Shown here piece by piece: positions 1 to 5,875 of a stretch of DNA of 9,887 bases (position 1 is its first letter; every line of letters begins with the position of its first letter). Source of the DNA: an uncultured Bacteroidales bacterium (GTDB lineage Bacteria > Bacteroidota > Bacteroidia > Bacteroidales > UBA932); assembly GCA_946187365.1 (NCBI GenBank), contig CAMHRD010000021.1, positions 1 to 9,887 of the forward strand. Direction: 5' to 3'. Under the pieces are notes generated by a model, which made no database searches, was not told the DNA's origin, and worked only from the letters and a program-made list of their open reading frames with translations. The translations under genes and the position numbers were made by a program.

Positions 1-1067
1 ATAGTCTCAACAGGGAATGTAAGAGGAGTCTTCAGACGCTCTGCATTGAACCACTTCATAAAGAGTTTCTGCAACCAGGAGAGTGATGGCCAATGAGGTG
101 CCGTTCCGTCCGGGAAGCGGAATTCTCCAAAGAGACTCTCAAAGTAGTACTTGTCGTAATATGCTACATTCCAGAACACTGCCTGGAAGTTTCTTGCACC
201 GGTTGGCTGGTTGATTGAGTAAACTACCTGCTCAAAGCAATCTGTAATTACCTTCTCAATAGTTCTCTTCTTTATGGAGAGATCTACAACCTCGTCACCT
301 CTCTTGTAGTAATCCTCACCGTACTCCTTCTGGAGGAAGTAGTTCATGTACATCAAGAACTCAGGAGTTGCACATGCACCGCTAAGCATAGATGAAACAA
401 TGAACACCAGGTTAACGAAACCACCGCAGAAAGATTTGAGGTTGGTAGGTTTTGTAGAGTTACCGCCAATGCTCAAAGTTCCGTTCAGAAGCCAAGGATA
501 CATTGTGATACTTGCACAGTAGTTTGCAAGAGATGTCTCATCATTCTTGTAAATGAAGTGCTGTGAGAGAAGCTTTAAGTACTTGTCTGCAAAGTCTTTA
601 CCGTACATATCCTTCAGACGGTCCGTGAGCAGACGACGGTTCAGACGGATAAAGCCCGCCTTTGGAATCTCACCAATAAGGGTTGCAATATTCTTATGCT
701 CAACGTTTGCGTTGGCATCATACTTACTTCCGGTTGCGGCATTGTCTGCCTTGCAATAATTTACAAGGAAATCCAATCTGTCTCTAACATCACGATCCTC
801 CGTATGCTTTTGACGATAAAGCATATATGATTTTGCAATCTGGTAGTATTTCTCCTTCATCAATGCTACCTCCACCTGGTTCTGAATATCCTCAACGCTC
901 ATACCGTTGCGAATTCCCACGTGAGATAGAATGATTGTTAAATCCTCATCGGATGCAAAACTACCTGTTGCCAGGAAAGCTTTTCTGATTGCATTCTTAA
1001 TCTTCTCAATTGAAAACAGCTCTTGTTTTCCGTCCCTCTTAACAATACTAATCTGACTAGCTGACAT
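1..1067 (-). CDS. nrdD: Anaerobic (class III) ribonucleoside-triphosphate reductase, N-terminal half; 3' part beyond the left edge
   Basis: This open frame starts at ATG 1067 and runs off the left edge without a stop, giving 355 visible residues of a protein that is usually 700 or more. Class III reductases make deoxynucleotides from NTPs without oxygen, using a glycyl radical installed by NrdG. Residues about 5-95 look like an ATP-cone (IVKRDGKQELFSIEKIKNAI), the dATP/ATP activity switch. The catalytic barrel begins near residue 120 with runs typical of the family: LNGTLSIGGNSTKPTNLKSF (195-214), SGACATPEF (229-237) and INQPTGARNFQAVFWN (285-300). Cys184 (ANYCASIT) is a plausible first active-site cysteine by position. 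The thiyl cysteine and C-terminal glycyl radical site should lie outside the window. The start fits the N-terminus of the ATP-cone; only a weak purine run (AAAGAG) precedes it. It is transcribed away from the tRNA gene. Family assignment is by recognition of these motifs, not by a search. Confidence 0.93.
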   Translation of the reverse strand, partial: MSASQISIVKRDGKQELFSIEKIKNAIRKAFLATGSFASDEDLTIILSHVGIRNGMSVEDIQNQVEVALMKEKYYQIAKSYMLYRQKHTEDRDVRDRLDFLVNYCKADNAATGSKYDANANVEHKNIATLIGEIPKAGFIRLNRRLLTDRLKDMYGKDFADKYLKLLSQHFIYKNDETSLANYCASITMYPWLLNGTLSIGGNSTKPTNLKSFCGGFVNLVFIVSSMLSGACATPEFLMYMNYFLQKEYGEDYYKRGDEVVDLSIKKRTIEKVITDCFEQVVYSINQPTGARNFQAVFWNVAYYDKYYFESLFGEFRFPDGTAPHWPSLSWLQKLFMKWFNAERLKTPLTFPVET

Positions 1068-1138
1068 AGTGTGAACTCTTTCTTATATTTAATTTTTAGG
1101 TTTGTCTCGTTTGGCAATTAAAAAAGAATTGCGCTATA

Positions 1139-1171
1139 CAAAAATAAGAATTAAGAAAAGAGAGGTTCAAA
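1139..1171 (-). promoter_or_regulatory. Candidate Bacteroidota-type promoter of nrdD
   Basis: On the minus strand, TATTTTTG (1146 down to 1139) matches the Bacteroidota -7 consensus TAnnTTTG exactly. TTTG lies 21 bp further upstream (1171-1168), close to the usual 19-21 bp spacing of the -33 box. A start near 1133 would leave a leader of about 65 nt before the ATG at 1067. No NrdR-type box could be recognised. The match is good, but the sequence is AT-rich, so a chance match is possible. Confidence 0.5.
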
Positions 1172-1290
1172 AGATGAATATAAAGAAATGAACAAGTTGC
1201 TAACAATTTAGTTAAATGCCTGTAAAACTAGCAGTTAACCTGTTACAAAATAATTTATTCACTTATGATATCAACTAAAGAAAAAATTGC

Positions 1291-1298
1291 TATATTCG
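1291..1298 (+). promoter_or_regulatory. Possible -7 element for the tRNA-Ser gene
   Basis: TATATTCG differs at one base from the Bacteroidota -7 consensus TAnnTTTG and sits 20 bp before the first base of the tRNA. That would put transcription start some 10-15 nt before the mature 5' end. No convincing TTTG -33 box was found 19-21 bp upstream, so this is only a candidate. The remaining intergenic sequence between nrdD and the tRNA (1068-1290) is AT-rich and shows no other gene. Confidence 0.3.
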
Positions 1299-1317
1299 CA
1301 TCCCGTTACATGGGTTT

Positions 1318-1404
1318 GGAGAGATGGCTGAGTGGTCTAAAGCGCCCGTTTGGAGGGCGGGTTGGCGGGTAACCGTCACTAGGGTTCGAATCCCTATCTC
1401 TCCG
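1318..1404 (+). tRNA. tRNA-Ser (anticodon GGA)
   Basis: The sequence folds by hand into a complete 87-nt class II tRNA. The acceptor stem is GGAGAGA (1318-1324) with TCTCTCC (1397-1403), discriminator base G1404. The D stem is GCT/AGC, and the anticodon stem is CCCGT/GCGGG with the 7-nt loop TTGGAGG and anticodon GGA at 1352-1354. The long variable arm is TGGCGG/CCGTCA (one G-T pair), and the T stem is TAGGG/CCCTA around TTCGAAT. The long variable arm and GGA anticodon identify a serine tRNA reading UCC/UCU. The 3' CCA is not encoded (the genome reads CAA after the discriminator), so it must be added after transcription. A terminator follows 13 nt downstream, so it is a single-gene transcript. 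Confidence 0.97.
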
Positions 1405-1417
1405 CAAACCGAGGATG

Positions 1418-1448
1418 GCATCACAGAGAAAAGCTGTGATGCTTTTTT
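1418..1448 (+). terminator. Intrinsic terminator of the tRNA-Ser gene
   Basis: A perfect 9-bp stem, GCATCACAG (1418-1426) with CTGTGATGC (1434-1442), encloses a 7-nt loop and is followed directly by six T residues (1443-1448). This is a textbook rho-independent terminator just after the tRNA. Confidence 0.9.
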
Positions 1449-1497
1449 GTTTCCTGCCATTGCAAGTTTACTTTCATAAGGGAACCCCGTCTTCAAG

Positions 1498-1572
1498 AGC
1501 GCAGGTTATCTCCCGTCAGGTCTGCGGGGAGCTATTGAAGGGCTCTCCTCTGCCTGCCGAGGATAACCCGCT
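1498..1572. repeat. GC-rich imperfect palindrome, REP-like, upstream of the HUH transposase
   Basis: Four nested stem blocks can be paired by hand: AGCG (1498-1501) with CGCT (1569-1572); GGTTATC (1504-1510) with GATAACC (1562-1568); CAGG (1517-1520) with CCTG (1553-1556); and GGGGAGC (1526-1532) with GCTCTCC (1542-1548, one G-T pair). The loop is 9 nt (1533-1541) and there are small internal loops. That makes 22 pairs in 75 nt. It lies about 190 bp before a Y1/REP-type transposase. REP elements are GC-rich imperfect hairpins of somewhat smaller size that serve as substrates for such enzymes, so the pairing with the gene is suggestive. Whether it is repeated elsewhere in the genome cannot be seen from this window; no second full copy occurs here. 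An alternative is a plain structured terminator or RNA, although no T-tract follows. Confidence 0.55.
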
Positions 1573-1652
1573 ATGGGAAAGAGTAGTGCAATAGAAATAT
1601 CTAATAATAAATGCTTAAATATCTGCATTATACGTTGCATCTGAAAATTATT

Positions 1653-1681
1653 TTTGTTATCAATAATTTGTTTTACCTTTG
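1653..1681 (+). promoter_or_regulatory. Candidate promoter of the HUH transposase gene
   Basis: TACCTTTG (1674-1681) fits the Bacteroidota -7 consensus TAnnTTTG exactly. TTTG at 1653-1656 is a possible -33 box, but the spacing of 17 bp is shorter than the usual 19-21. A second -7-like string, TATTTTTG (1649-1656), overlaps it. Either would give a leader of roughly 75-100 nt before ATG 1763. In such AT-rich DNA some matches are expected by chance. Confidence 0.35.
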
Positions 1682-1693
1682 TTTCGAGCAATC

Positions 1694-1730
1694 GGAGTCC
1701 TATGATAATCGCTCAACACTAAAGGTCTCC
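1694..1730 (+). other. Short hairpin in the transposase leader
   Basis: GGAGTCC (1694-1700) can pair with GGTCTCC (1724-1730), with one T-T mismatch, around a loop of 23 nt. It would lie in the 5' leader of the transposase mRNA, between the candidate promoter and the ATG. GGAG-type tetranucleotides next to hairpins are known in REP recognition, but the stem here is short and the loop long. It may be a chance pairing. Confidence 0.25.
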
Positions 1731-1762
1731 ATAACATATTTAAAATTTTTGAAGGGAAGATT

Positions 1763-2482
1763 ATGAAGGGAAGTCTCTATATATCTGACACTAACAGCCA
1801 TCAGTCGCCATTTGCCAGTTATCATATATACCAACGAAGTATTGATAAAAGAGTAATCTTTCATAATTCATATGACGCTCTTGTATTACTGACTATCATC
1901 AGTATAAGAGCCAAAATACACAACATCAAGATTTTTGCTTTATGCTTTATGAGTAATCACATACATCTTCTTGTAAAGGCCAAGCAGAAAGAAACAATCC
2001 ATAAGTTTGTTAACGAATATACTTCTTTCTTTTCTAGATTTTATAACAAGGAACATGAAAGGAAAGGCCCATTAATCAGTAGACCATTTGGGAGGGCGCT
2101 TAAGTATACAGATAAATATATAAGAAACTGTAAAAAGATTGAGCAGTACACATGGAACTTTGTTTCATATTTCAAATCAAGTCATCCATTCTCACAGAAG
2201 ATAGATCTCTCAACGTCAAGAAATCGGTTAAGAATATCTATTAGACAGATAAAATCCCTTTACTCAAAAGGAAAGAATTTGAATTACACTCTATTGAGAA
2301 ACCTTTTTTCTGAAATTAACAAAGAAGAAGCATTACAACTCAAAGACTACATTATAAAAACATACAATCCAGTAGATTATCAAGCTGCTATTTCACTATT
2401 CGGCAACTGGGATCAAGCCATCTTAGCTATTAATTCATATACTGGTTCAGAATACGACATCAAAGAAGATGATCGTATATAA
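1763..2482 (+). CDS. HUH (Y1) transposase of the IS200 / REP-associated (RAYT) type
   Basis: A 239-residue protein with the layout of single-domain Y1 transposases, which cut and join single-stranded DNA next to hairpins through a tyrosine-DNA intermediate. Residues 20-38 (YHIYQRSIDKRVIFHNSYD) match the first conserved strand and turn of RAYT proteins. The HUH metal-binding motif is His66-Ile-His68 in MSNHIHLLV. Residues 92-109 (RFYNKEHERKGPLISRPF) correspond to the RAYT stretch ending in a G-x-L-x-x-x-R-F-like run. Tyr119 (TDKYIRN), 51 residues after the HUH, is the best catalytic candidate by spacing; Tyr86 and Tyr94 are alternatives. Residues about 140-239 form a basic, Lys-rich C-terminal extension beyond the Y1 domain that I do not recognise. 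The gene is clearly AT-richer than the atp genes, which suggests acquisition. No accessory TnpB/IscB gene is adjacent. It appears intact. The start is the first ATG of the frame, preceded by GAAGGGAAGATT. Confidence 0.85.
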   Translation: MKGSLYISDTNSHQSPFASYHIYQRSIDKRVIFHNSYDALVLLTIISIRAKIHNIKIFALCFMSNHIHLLVKAKQKETIHKFVNEYTSFFSRFYNKEHERKGPLISRPFGRALKYTDKYIRNCKKIEQYTWNFVSYFKSSHPFSQKIDLSTSRNRLRISIRQIKSLYSKGKNLNYTLLRNLFSEINKEEALQLKDYIIKTYNPVDYQAAISLFGNWDQAILAINSYTGSEYDIKEDDRI

Positions 2483-2524
2483 AAGTACGGTGCTACATAA
2501 ACAACTAATAGTGAGAATAATACA

Positions 2525-2560
2525 AATAATCGGTCGGGAAATAATCACCGACCGATTATT
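2525..2560. terminator. Probable bidirectional terminator between the transposase gene and cstA
   Basis: A perfect 13-bp inverted repeat, AATAATCGGTCGG (2525-2537) with CCGACCGATTATT (2548-2560), surrounds a 10-nt loop. It lies in the 115-bp gap between two convergent genes. The A/T-rich outer part of each arm can supply a U-rich tail in both directions (ATTATTCAT on plus; ATTATTTGTATTATT on minus), although neither tail is a clean run of T. It most likely ends the large minus-strand operon as well as the transposase transcript. Confidence 0.7.
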
Positions 2561-2597
2561 CATAACTTACTAATTAGCAGTCTTATACGTCGCACCG

Positions 2598-4088
2598 CTA
2601 AATTACTTCATCTGATGAGTGTTTCTTTGCGTAGAGTTTCATGTGAATGCATACCGCCGTAGTAATGAGCACGGTAAGGCCTGCTGCACAGATTGCTCCG
2701 GCTGTGTAGTCAAAGCCTATCATCTGCTTTGAGAAGAACAAAAAGTCTATACAGATGAAGGTCATAAAGATTGCAGGAATCATAGATACAAAGTAGAACG
2801 GAACTCCCCATTTCTGAACTTTGCGTCCTCTTAAATAGAGGTAAACAGTTATAGTCCAGAGTGTAAATACTGCAAGAGTCTGATTTGCCCAGGCAAAGTA
2901 TCTCCAGAGTATGTCATACTTCATAAGCGTTATGGCATAGCCAATTATGAACATAGGGATACAGATATAGAGACGCTTGAGTATGCTCTTCTGTTCCAAA
3001 TGCAGGAAGTCTGCAATGATAAGTCTTGAACTTCTGAAGGCTGTATCTCCGGATGTTATAGGTGCTGCAACAACGCCGAGCAGTGCCAGTATTGCACCAA
3101 ATTTCCCGAGTGTTGTGTTGGTGATTTCATTCACAACCCAGGATGCATCCTGTCCGTGATCCGCCAATGCTGCGTTCAGTCCTGCAAGGCTGTTTCCCAG
3201 ACCGTTATAGCCTTTGAAGAATGCCATTGCTGCAGCTGCCCAGATAAGTGCAATTATACTCTCACTGATCATTGCGCCATAGAAAACGGAGCGGCTCTCC
3301 TTTTTGTCCTTAAGGCAGCGAGCCATCATAGGTGACTGAGTAGCATGGAATCCGGAGATTGCTCCGCAGGCAATGGTTATGAACATTGTTGGAATGATTG
3401 GGAAATCTTTTGCGTTGGTTTTGAAGTTTGCAAAGGAGTCCCAACCGTTGATTTCAGGTATCTGAAGGTTGCCTGTAAAGAGAACCACCAGTATTCCCAA
3501 TGCCATGAAAATCAGAGCAAATCCAAAGATAGGATAGACGTTTCCAATGATTTTATCTATCGGGAGAAGAGTAGCTACAATATAGTATGCAAAGACAATA
3601 TAGAGCCAGATACTCTTGTCCCATCCAGTCATAGTGGAGAGGATGCCGGCAGGGCCCAGCATAAGGACGGCACCAGCCATCATCATAATTACTACCGTAA
3701 AGAGTCTCATCACCTGTTTTGTGGTCAGGCCCAGGTATTTACCTATGATCTCCGGCAGGCTCATTCCGTTGTGGTTAAGTGAGATTACTCCCGCAATAAA
3801 GTCATGCATCGCGCCCATAAAGATTCCGCCCAGGGTTATCCACAAGAAGGCGGCAGGTCCGTAGGTTGCACCCAATACGGCTCCAAAGATAGGGCCTAGG
3901 CCGGCAATGTTAAGTAGCTGAATCAGAAAGGTTTTCCAGCGCGGCATTGGAATGTAGTCCACGCCGTCATAGAGATTTTTTGACGGTACCTGTTTGTCCT
4001 GTTTAATACCGCACATTTTCTCCAGGAATCTACCATAGGTGAAGTATGCAACTACCAGTGCCGTAAGGCATATAATAAAGGTTATCAT
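2598..4088 (-). CDS. cstA: CstA-family carbon starvation protein (peptide/pyruvate-type membrane transporter)
   Basis: A very hydrophobic 496-residue inner-membrane protein with many transmembrane helices. Hallmarks of the CstA family are visible in order: LNIAGLGPIFGAVLGATYGP (59-78), MGAMHDFIAGV (91-101), SGFHATQSPMMARCL (245-259), ITSGDTAFRSSRL (344-356) and LWRYFAWANQTLA (394-406). E. coli members (CstA, BtsT/YjiY) are about 700 residues; shorter forms of about 480-500 residues are common in anaerobes, so this is probably full length. Characterised relatives import peptides or pyruvate during carbon limitation; the substrate here cannot be told from sequence. Its ATG shares four bases with the stop of the upstream Nudix gene (ATGA at 4085-4088). 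No Shine-Dalgarno is present, so translation is probably coupled. It is the last gene of the run and is followed by the hairpin at 2525-2560. Confidence 0.93.
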   Translation of the reverse strand: MITFIICLTALVVAYFTYGRFLEKMCGIKQDKQVPSKNLYDGVDYIPMPRWKTFLIQLLNIAGLGPIFGAVLGATYGPAAFLWITLGGIFMGAMHDFIAGVISLNHNGMSLPEIIGKYLGLTTKQVMRLFTVVIMMMAGAVLMLGPAGILSTMTGWDKSIWLYIVFAYYIVATLLPIDKIIGNVYPIFGFALIFMALGILVVLFTGNLQIPEINGWDSFANFKTNAKDFPIIPTMFITIACGAISGFHATQSPMMARCLKDKKESRSVFYGAMISESIIALIWAAAAMAFFKGYNGLGNSLAGLNAALADHGQDASWVVNEITNTTLGKFGAILALLGVVAAPITSGDTAFRSSRLIIADFLHLEQKSILKRLYICIPMFIIGYAITLMKYDILWRYFAWANQTLAVFTLWTITVYLYLRGRKVQKWGVPFYFVSMIPAIFMTFICIDFLFFSKQMIGFDYTAGAICAAGLTVLITTAVCIHMKLYAKKHSSDEVI

Positions 4089-4939
4089 AGGCTGTTTGTA
4101 ATCTGTTCAAAATCTGCTAATACAAATTTACTATTATTTGTTCGGAGGGTACAGCCTCCGCTATTCTCTTTGAATGTATAGATGGTTGCCTTGCGGGATG
4201 GGAGGCCCTGGCGGTCGAGGCCGCCGTCATTCAGGTGACCGGTGGAGAGCATCTTGCGGGCAAAGTTGCGGCGGTCATACTTCTTGCAATAGATGTCTTC
4301 ATAGAGAGCCTGGAGTTGAGACATTGTAAACTCACGCGGTAGAAGATAACGCCACAACGGGCTAAAGACTAAAGATTTACGGAGAGCCGCCATTGCCTTT
4401 TCAAATATCTCCTTATGGTCAAAGGCCAGTGACGGAAGATCATCCACCGGGAACCATTGTGCCTCAGCGGCATCATCCGCTGCAACTGCATTCATTTCAG
4501 TTGTAAGAACAAAGAAAGGGACCGTAACAACTCTCTGGCGGGGATCTCTGTTTGGAGTTGAAAAGACTTCAAACTGCTCAAGGTAAGGGGCTTGAAGGCC
4601 AGTTTCTTCCTGCAGTTCTCTTACGGCTCCCTGCTCTGCAGTTTCATCCGGATTTACAAAACCACCCGGGAAAGCCCAGTAACCCTTATACGGGTCAGAG
4701 CCTCTCTTTATAAGCAGAACTTTTAACGGACTCTCTTTTCCGCAACTTACAGACTTGGAGCCTTGTTCACAACTGTCTTTCTTGCAAGCAGCAGACTCGT
4801 TACTTGCAGCAGCAGGCTTTTGCTTAGAGTCTTGAGAAAAAGAGAATACTATGCAGTCTGCCGTAAGGGCCGTCTGTGGATACTTATAGACCCAGGGATA
4901 GGCCTCTCCTTTTCTATATTTGAAAACTGCATGTGCCAT
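4085..4939 (-). CDS. Nudix hydrolase with C-terminal winged-helix domain (NrtR/AraR-like architecture)
   Basis: A 284-residue protein. The N-terminal Nudix domain starts with YPQTALTADCIVF (20-32), the strand typical of NrtR-like Nudix proteins. The Nudix box is complete at 93-115 (G93, E99, R107-E108-L109, E111-E112, G114-L115), so hydrolysis of a nucleoside diphosphate such as ADP-ribose is possible. Residues about 190-255 (FSPLWRYLLPREFT, then YEDIYCKKYDRRNFARKML) match the winged-helix domain found in NrtR and AraR regulators. It could therefore be a metabolite-sensing repressor, an enzyme, or both; the intact box is compatible with either. Between the first strand and PLKVLLIKRG lies an unusual insertion (about 36-70) rich in Ser, Lys and Ala with Cys52, Cys57 and Cys66. 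The gene starts 9 bp after atpG and overlaps cstA by 4 bp, so it appears to be co-transcribed with both. No Shine-Dalgarno is evident. Confidence 0.9.
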   Translation of the reverse strand: MAHAVFKYRKGEAYPWVYKYPQTALTADCIVFSFSQDSKQKPAAASNESAACKKDSCEQGSKSVSCGKESPLKVLLIKRGSDPYKGYWAFPGGFVNPDETAEQGAVRELQEETGLQAPYLEQFEVFSTPNRDPRQRVVTVPFFVLTTEMNAVAADDAAEAQWFPVDDLPSLAFDHKEIFEKAMAALRKSLVFSPLWRYLLPREFTMSQLQALYEDIYCKKYDRRNFARKMLSTGHLNDGGLDRQGLPSRKATIYTFKENSGGCTLRTNNSKFVLADFEQITNSL

Positions 4940-4948
4940 ACTATCAGA

Positions 4949-5869
4949 TTATTGCACGCTTCCGGCAACAATATCCAAAAGCTCTGCGGTGATTGCCTGC
5001 TGGCGCGATTTGTTGTATAGGATGGTGAGTTCCTGAATCAGATCTTCTGCATTATCTGTAGCAACCTGCATAGCCACAGTTCTTGCAGCATGCTCGCTTG
5101 CGTAGGAATCTGCCAGGCAGGTGTAGAGTTTTTGCTTAAGCACCTGCGGAATCAAAGAGGTAATCACCTCAGAAACGGAAGGCTCAACAATGTAGTTGTG
5201 GAAGAATCCTTCAGGAGAGAGAGACTCCTCCGCCTTGTATGAAGAGAGATCCACAGGCAGATAGCCAATCCTTTCAACCTTCTGAACAGCAGGAGATTTG
5301 AAATGTTGGTAAACAACGTAAACCTTATCATACTCTCCCGCCTTGTACCTTTCCATCAACTCTGAAGCAAGAGCAAAAATCTTTTTGTAATCCGGCTTTG
5401 CGGCAAGTGACTGAAAAGTAAACTCCTCTCCCTCACTCTTAATTGAAGTAATGCAGTTGAAGCCCATCTTTTTTGCCGCCTCCTCTATCTTTTTCCCGAT
5501 AGGATAGACGGTTACAAACTTGTCATCTATATGAAGATCCAGAATTAGGGAGGTGAACTCTTTAATTACATTGTAGTTGAATGCACCGCAGAGTGAGGAG
5601 TTGGAAGAGAAGGCCACAACAGCAACTTTGCTCAAAGCCTTCTTTGTCTCCTCCTCATCCTTAAGAACATACGGAGATGAGAAAACTGTCTTTCCGGCTA
5701 AAAAGTTGGAGACAATCTTATCCAGATTCTGCTGGTAAGGAACCATAGCGGTAATGATGGACTGCGCCTTATGAAGCTTGGCAGATGATACCATCTTCAT
5801 GGCGGAGGTCACCTTGCGCGTTCCCTGAACAGAACCAATTCTTGTCTTTATCTCCTTGAGTGAAGCCAT
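4949..5869 (-). CDS. atpG: F1Fo ATP synthase gamma subunit
   Basis: This 306-residue protein is the central rotor shaft of F1, turning inside the alpha3-beta3 ring and seated on the c-ring. The N-terminal helix (LKEIKTRIGSVQGTRKVTSA, 4-23, then MKMVSSAKLHKAQ) and the C-terminal helix (ARTVAMQVATDNAEDLIQEL, with NKSRQQAITAELLDIVAG) form the antiparallel coiled coil, and both are well conserved. The middle Rossmann-like part begins at VAVVAFSSNSSLCGAFNYNV. It is about 20 residues longer than E. coli gamma (286). The ATG lies 6 bp after the atpA stop, and the downstream Nudix gene begins 9 bp after its own stop. Unlike the E. coli order, atpD and atpC do not follow. Confidence 0.97.
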   Translation of the reverse strand: MASLKEIKTRIGSVQGTRKVTSAMKMVSSAKLHKAQSIITAMVPYQQNLDKIVSNFLAGKTVFSSPYVLKDEEETKKALSKVAVVAFSSNSSLCGAFNYNVIKEFTSLILDLHIDDKFVTVYPIGKKIEEAAKKMGFNCITSIKSEGEEFTFQSLAAKPDYKKIFALASELMERYKAGEYDKVYVVYQHFKSPAVQKVERIGYLPVDLSSYKAEESLSPEGFFHNYIVEPSVSEVITSLIPQVLKQKLYTCLADSYASEHAARTVAMQVATDNAEDLIQELTILYNKSRQQAITAELLDIVAGSVQ

Positions 5870-5875
5870 ATTCTG

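Larger units (their letters stand above)
1449..1762. other. 314-bp non-coding region between the tRNA terminator and the transposase gene
   Basis: No credible gene was found here. The region falls into two very different parts. By hand count, 1501-1571 is about 62% G+C and forms an imperfect palindrome (listed separately). The next 100 bases (1581-1680) are about 23% G+C and carry candidate promoter boxes for the transposase. A short hairpin lies in the transposase leader. An abrupt composition change of this kind suits a mobile or acquired segment. Confidence 0.7.

Noticed and set aside
1096..1103. TAGGTTTG as a plus-strand -7 promoter box
   Set aside because: It fits the consensus, but no -33 box is at the right distance and it is 215 bp from the tRNA; it lies in the nrdD leader.
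1290..1496. Open frame of 68 codons on the minus strand across the tRNA
   Set aside because: It is simply the antisense of the tRNA-Ser and its terminator; such frames arise from tRNA sequence and have no coding support.
1506..1691. Open frame of 61 codons on the minus strand across the palindrome
   Set aside because: Its sequence comes from the palindrome and AT-rich flank, resembles no family, and has no promoter or start context.
2488..2597. CGGTGC (2488-2493) and GCACCG (2592-2597) as outer inverted repeats around the hairpin
   Set aside because: Only six base pairs, about 100 bp apart; well within chance, so not listed as a repeat.
3345..3864. Two plus-strand frames of 145 and 82 codons inside cstA
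   Set aside because: Antisense shadows of a membrane protein gene that is intact and conserved on the minus strand.
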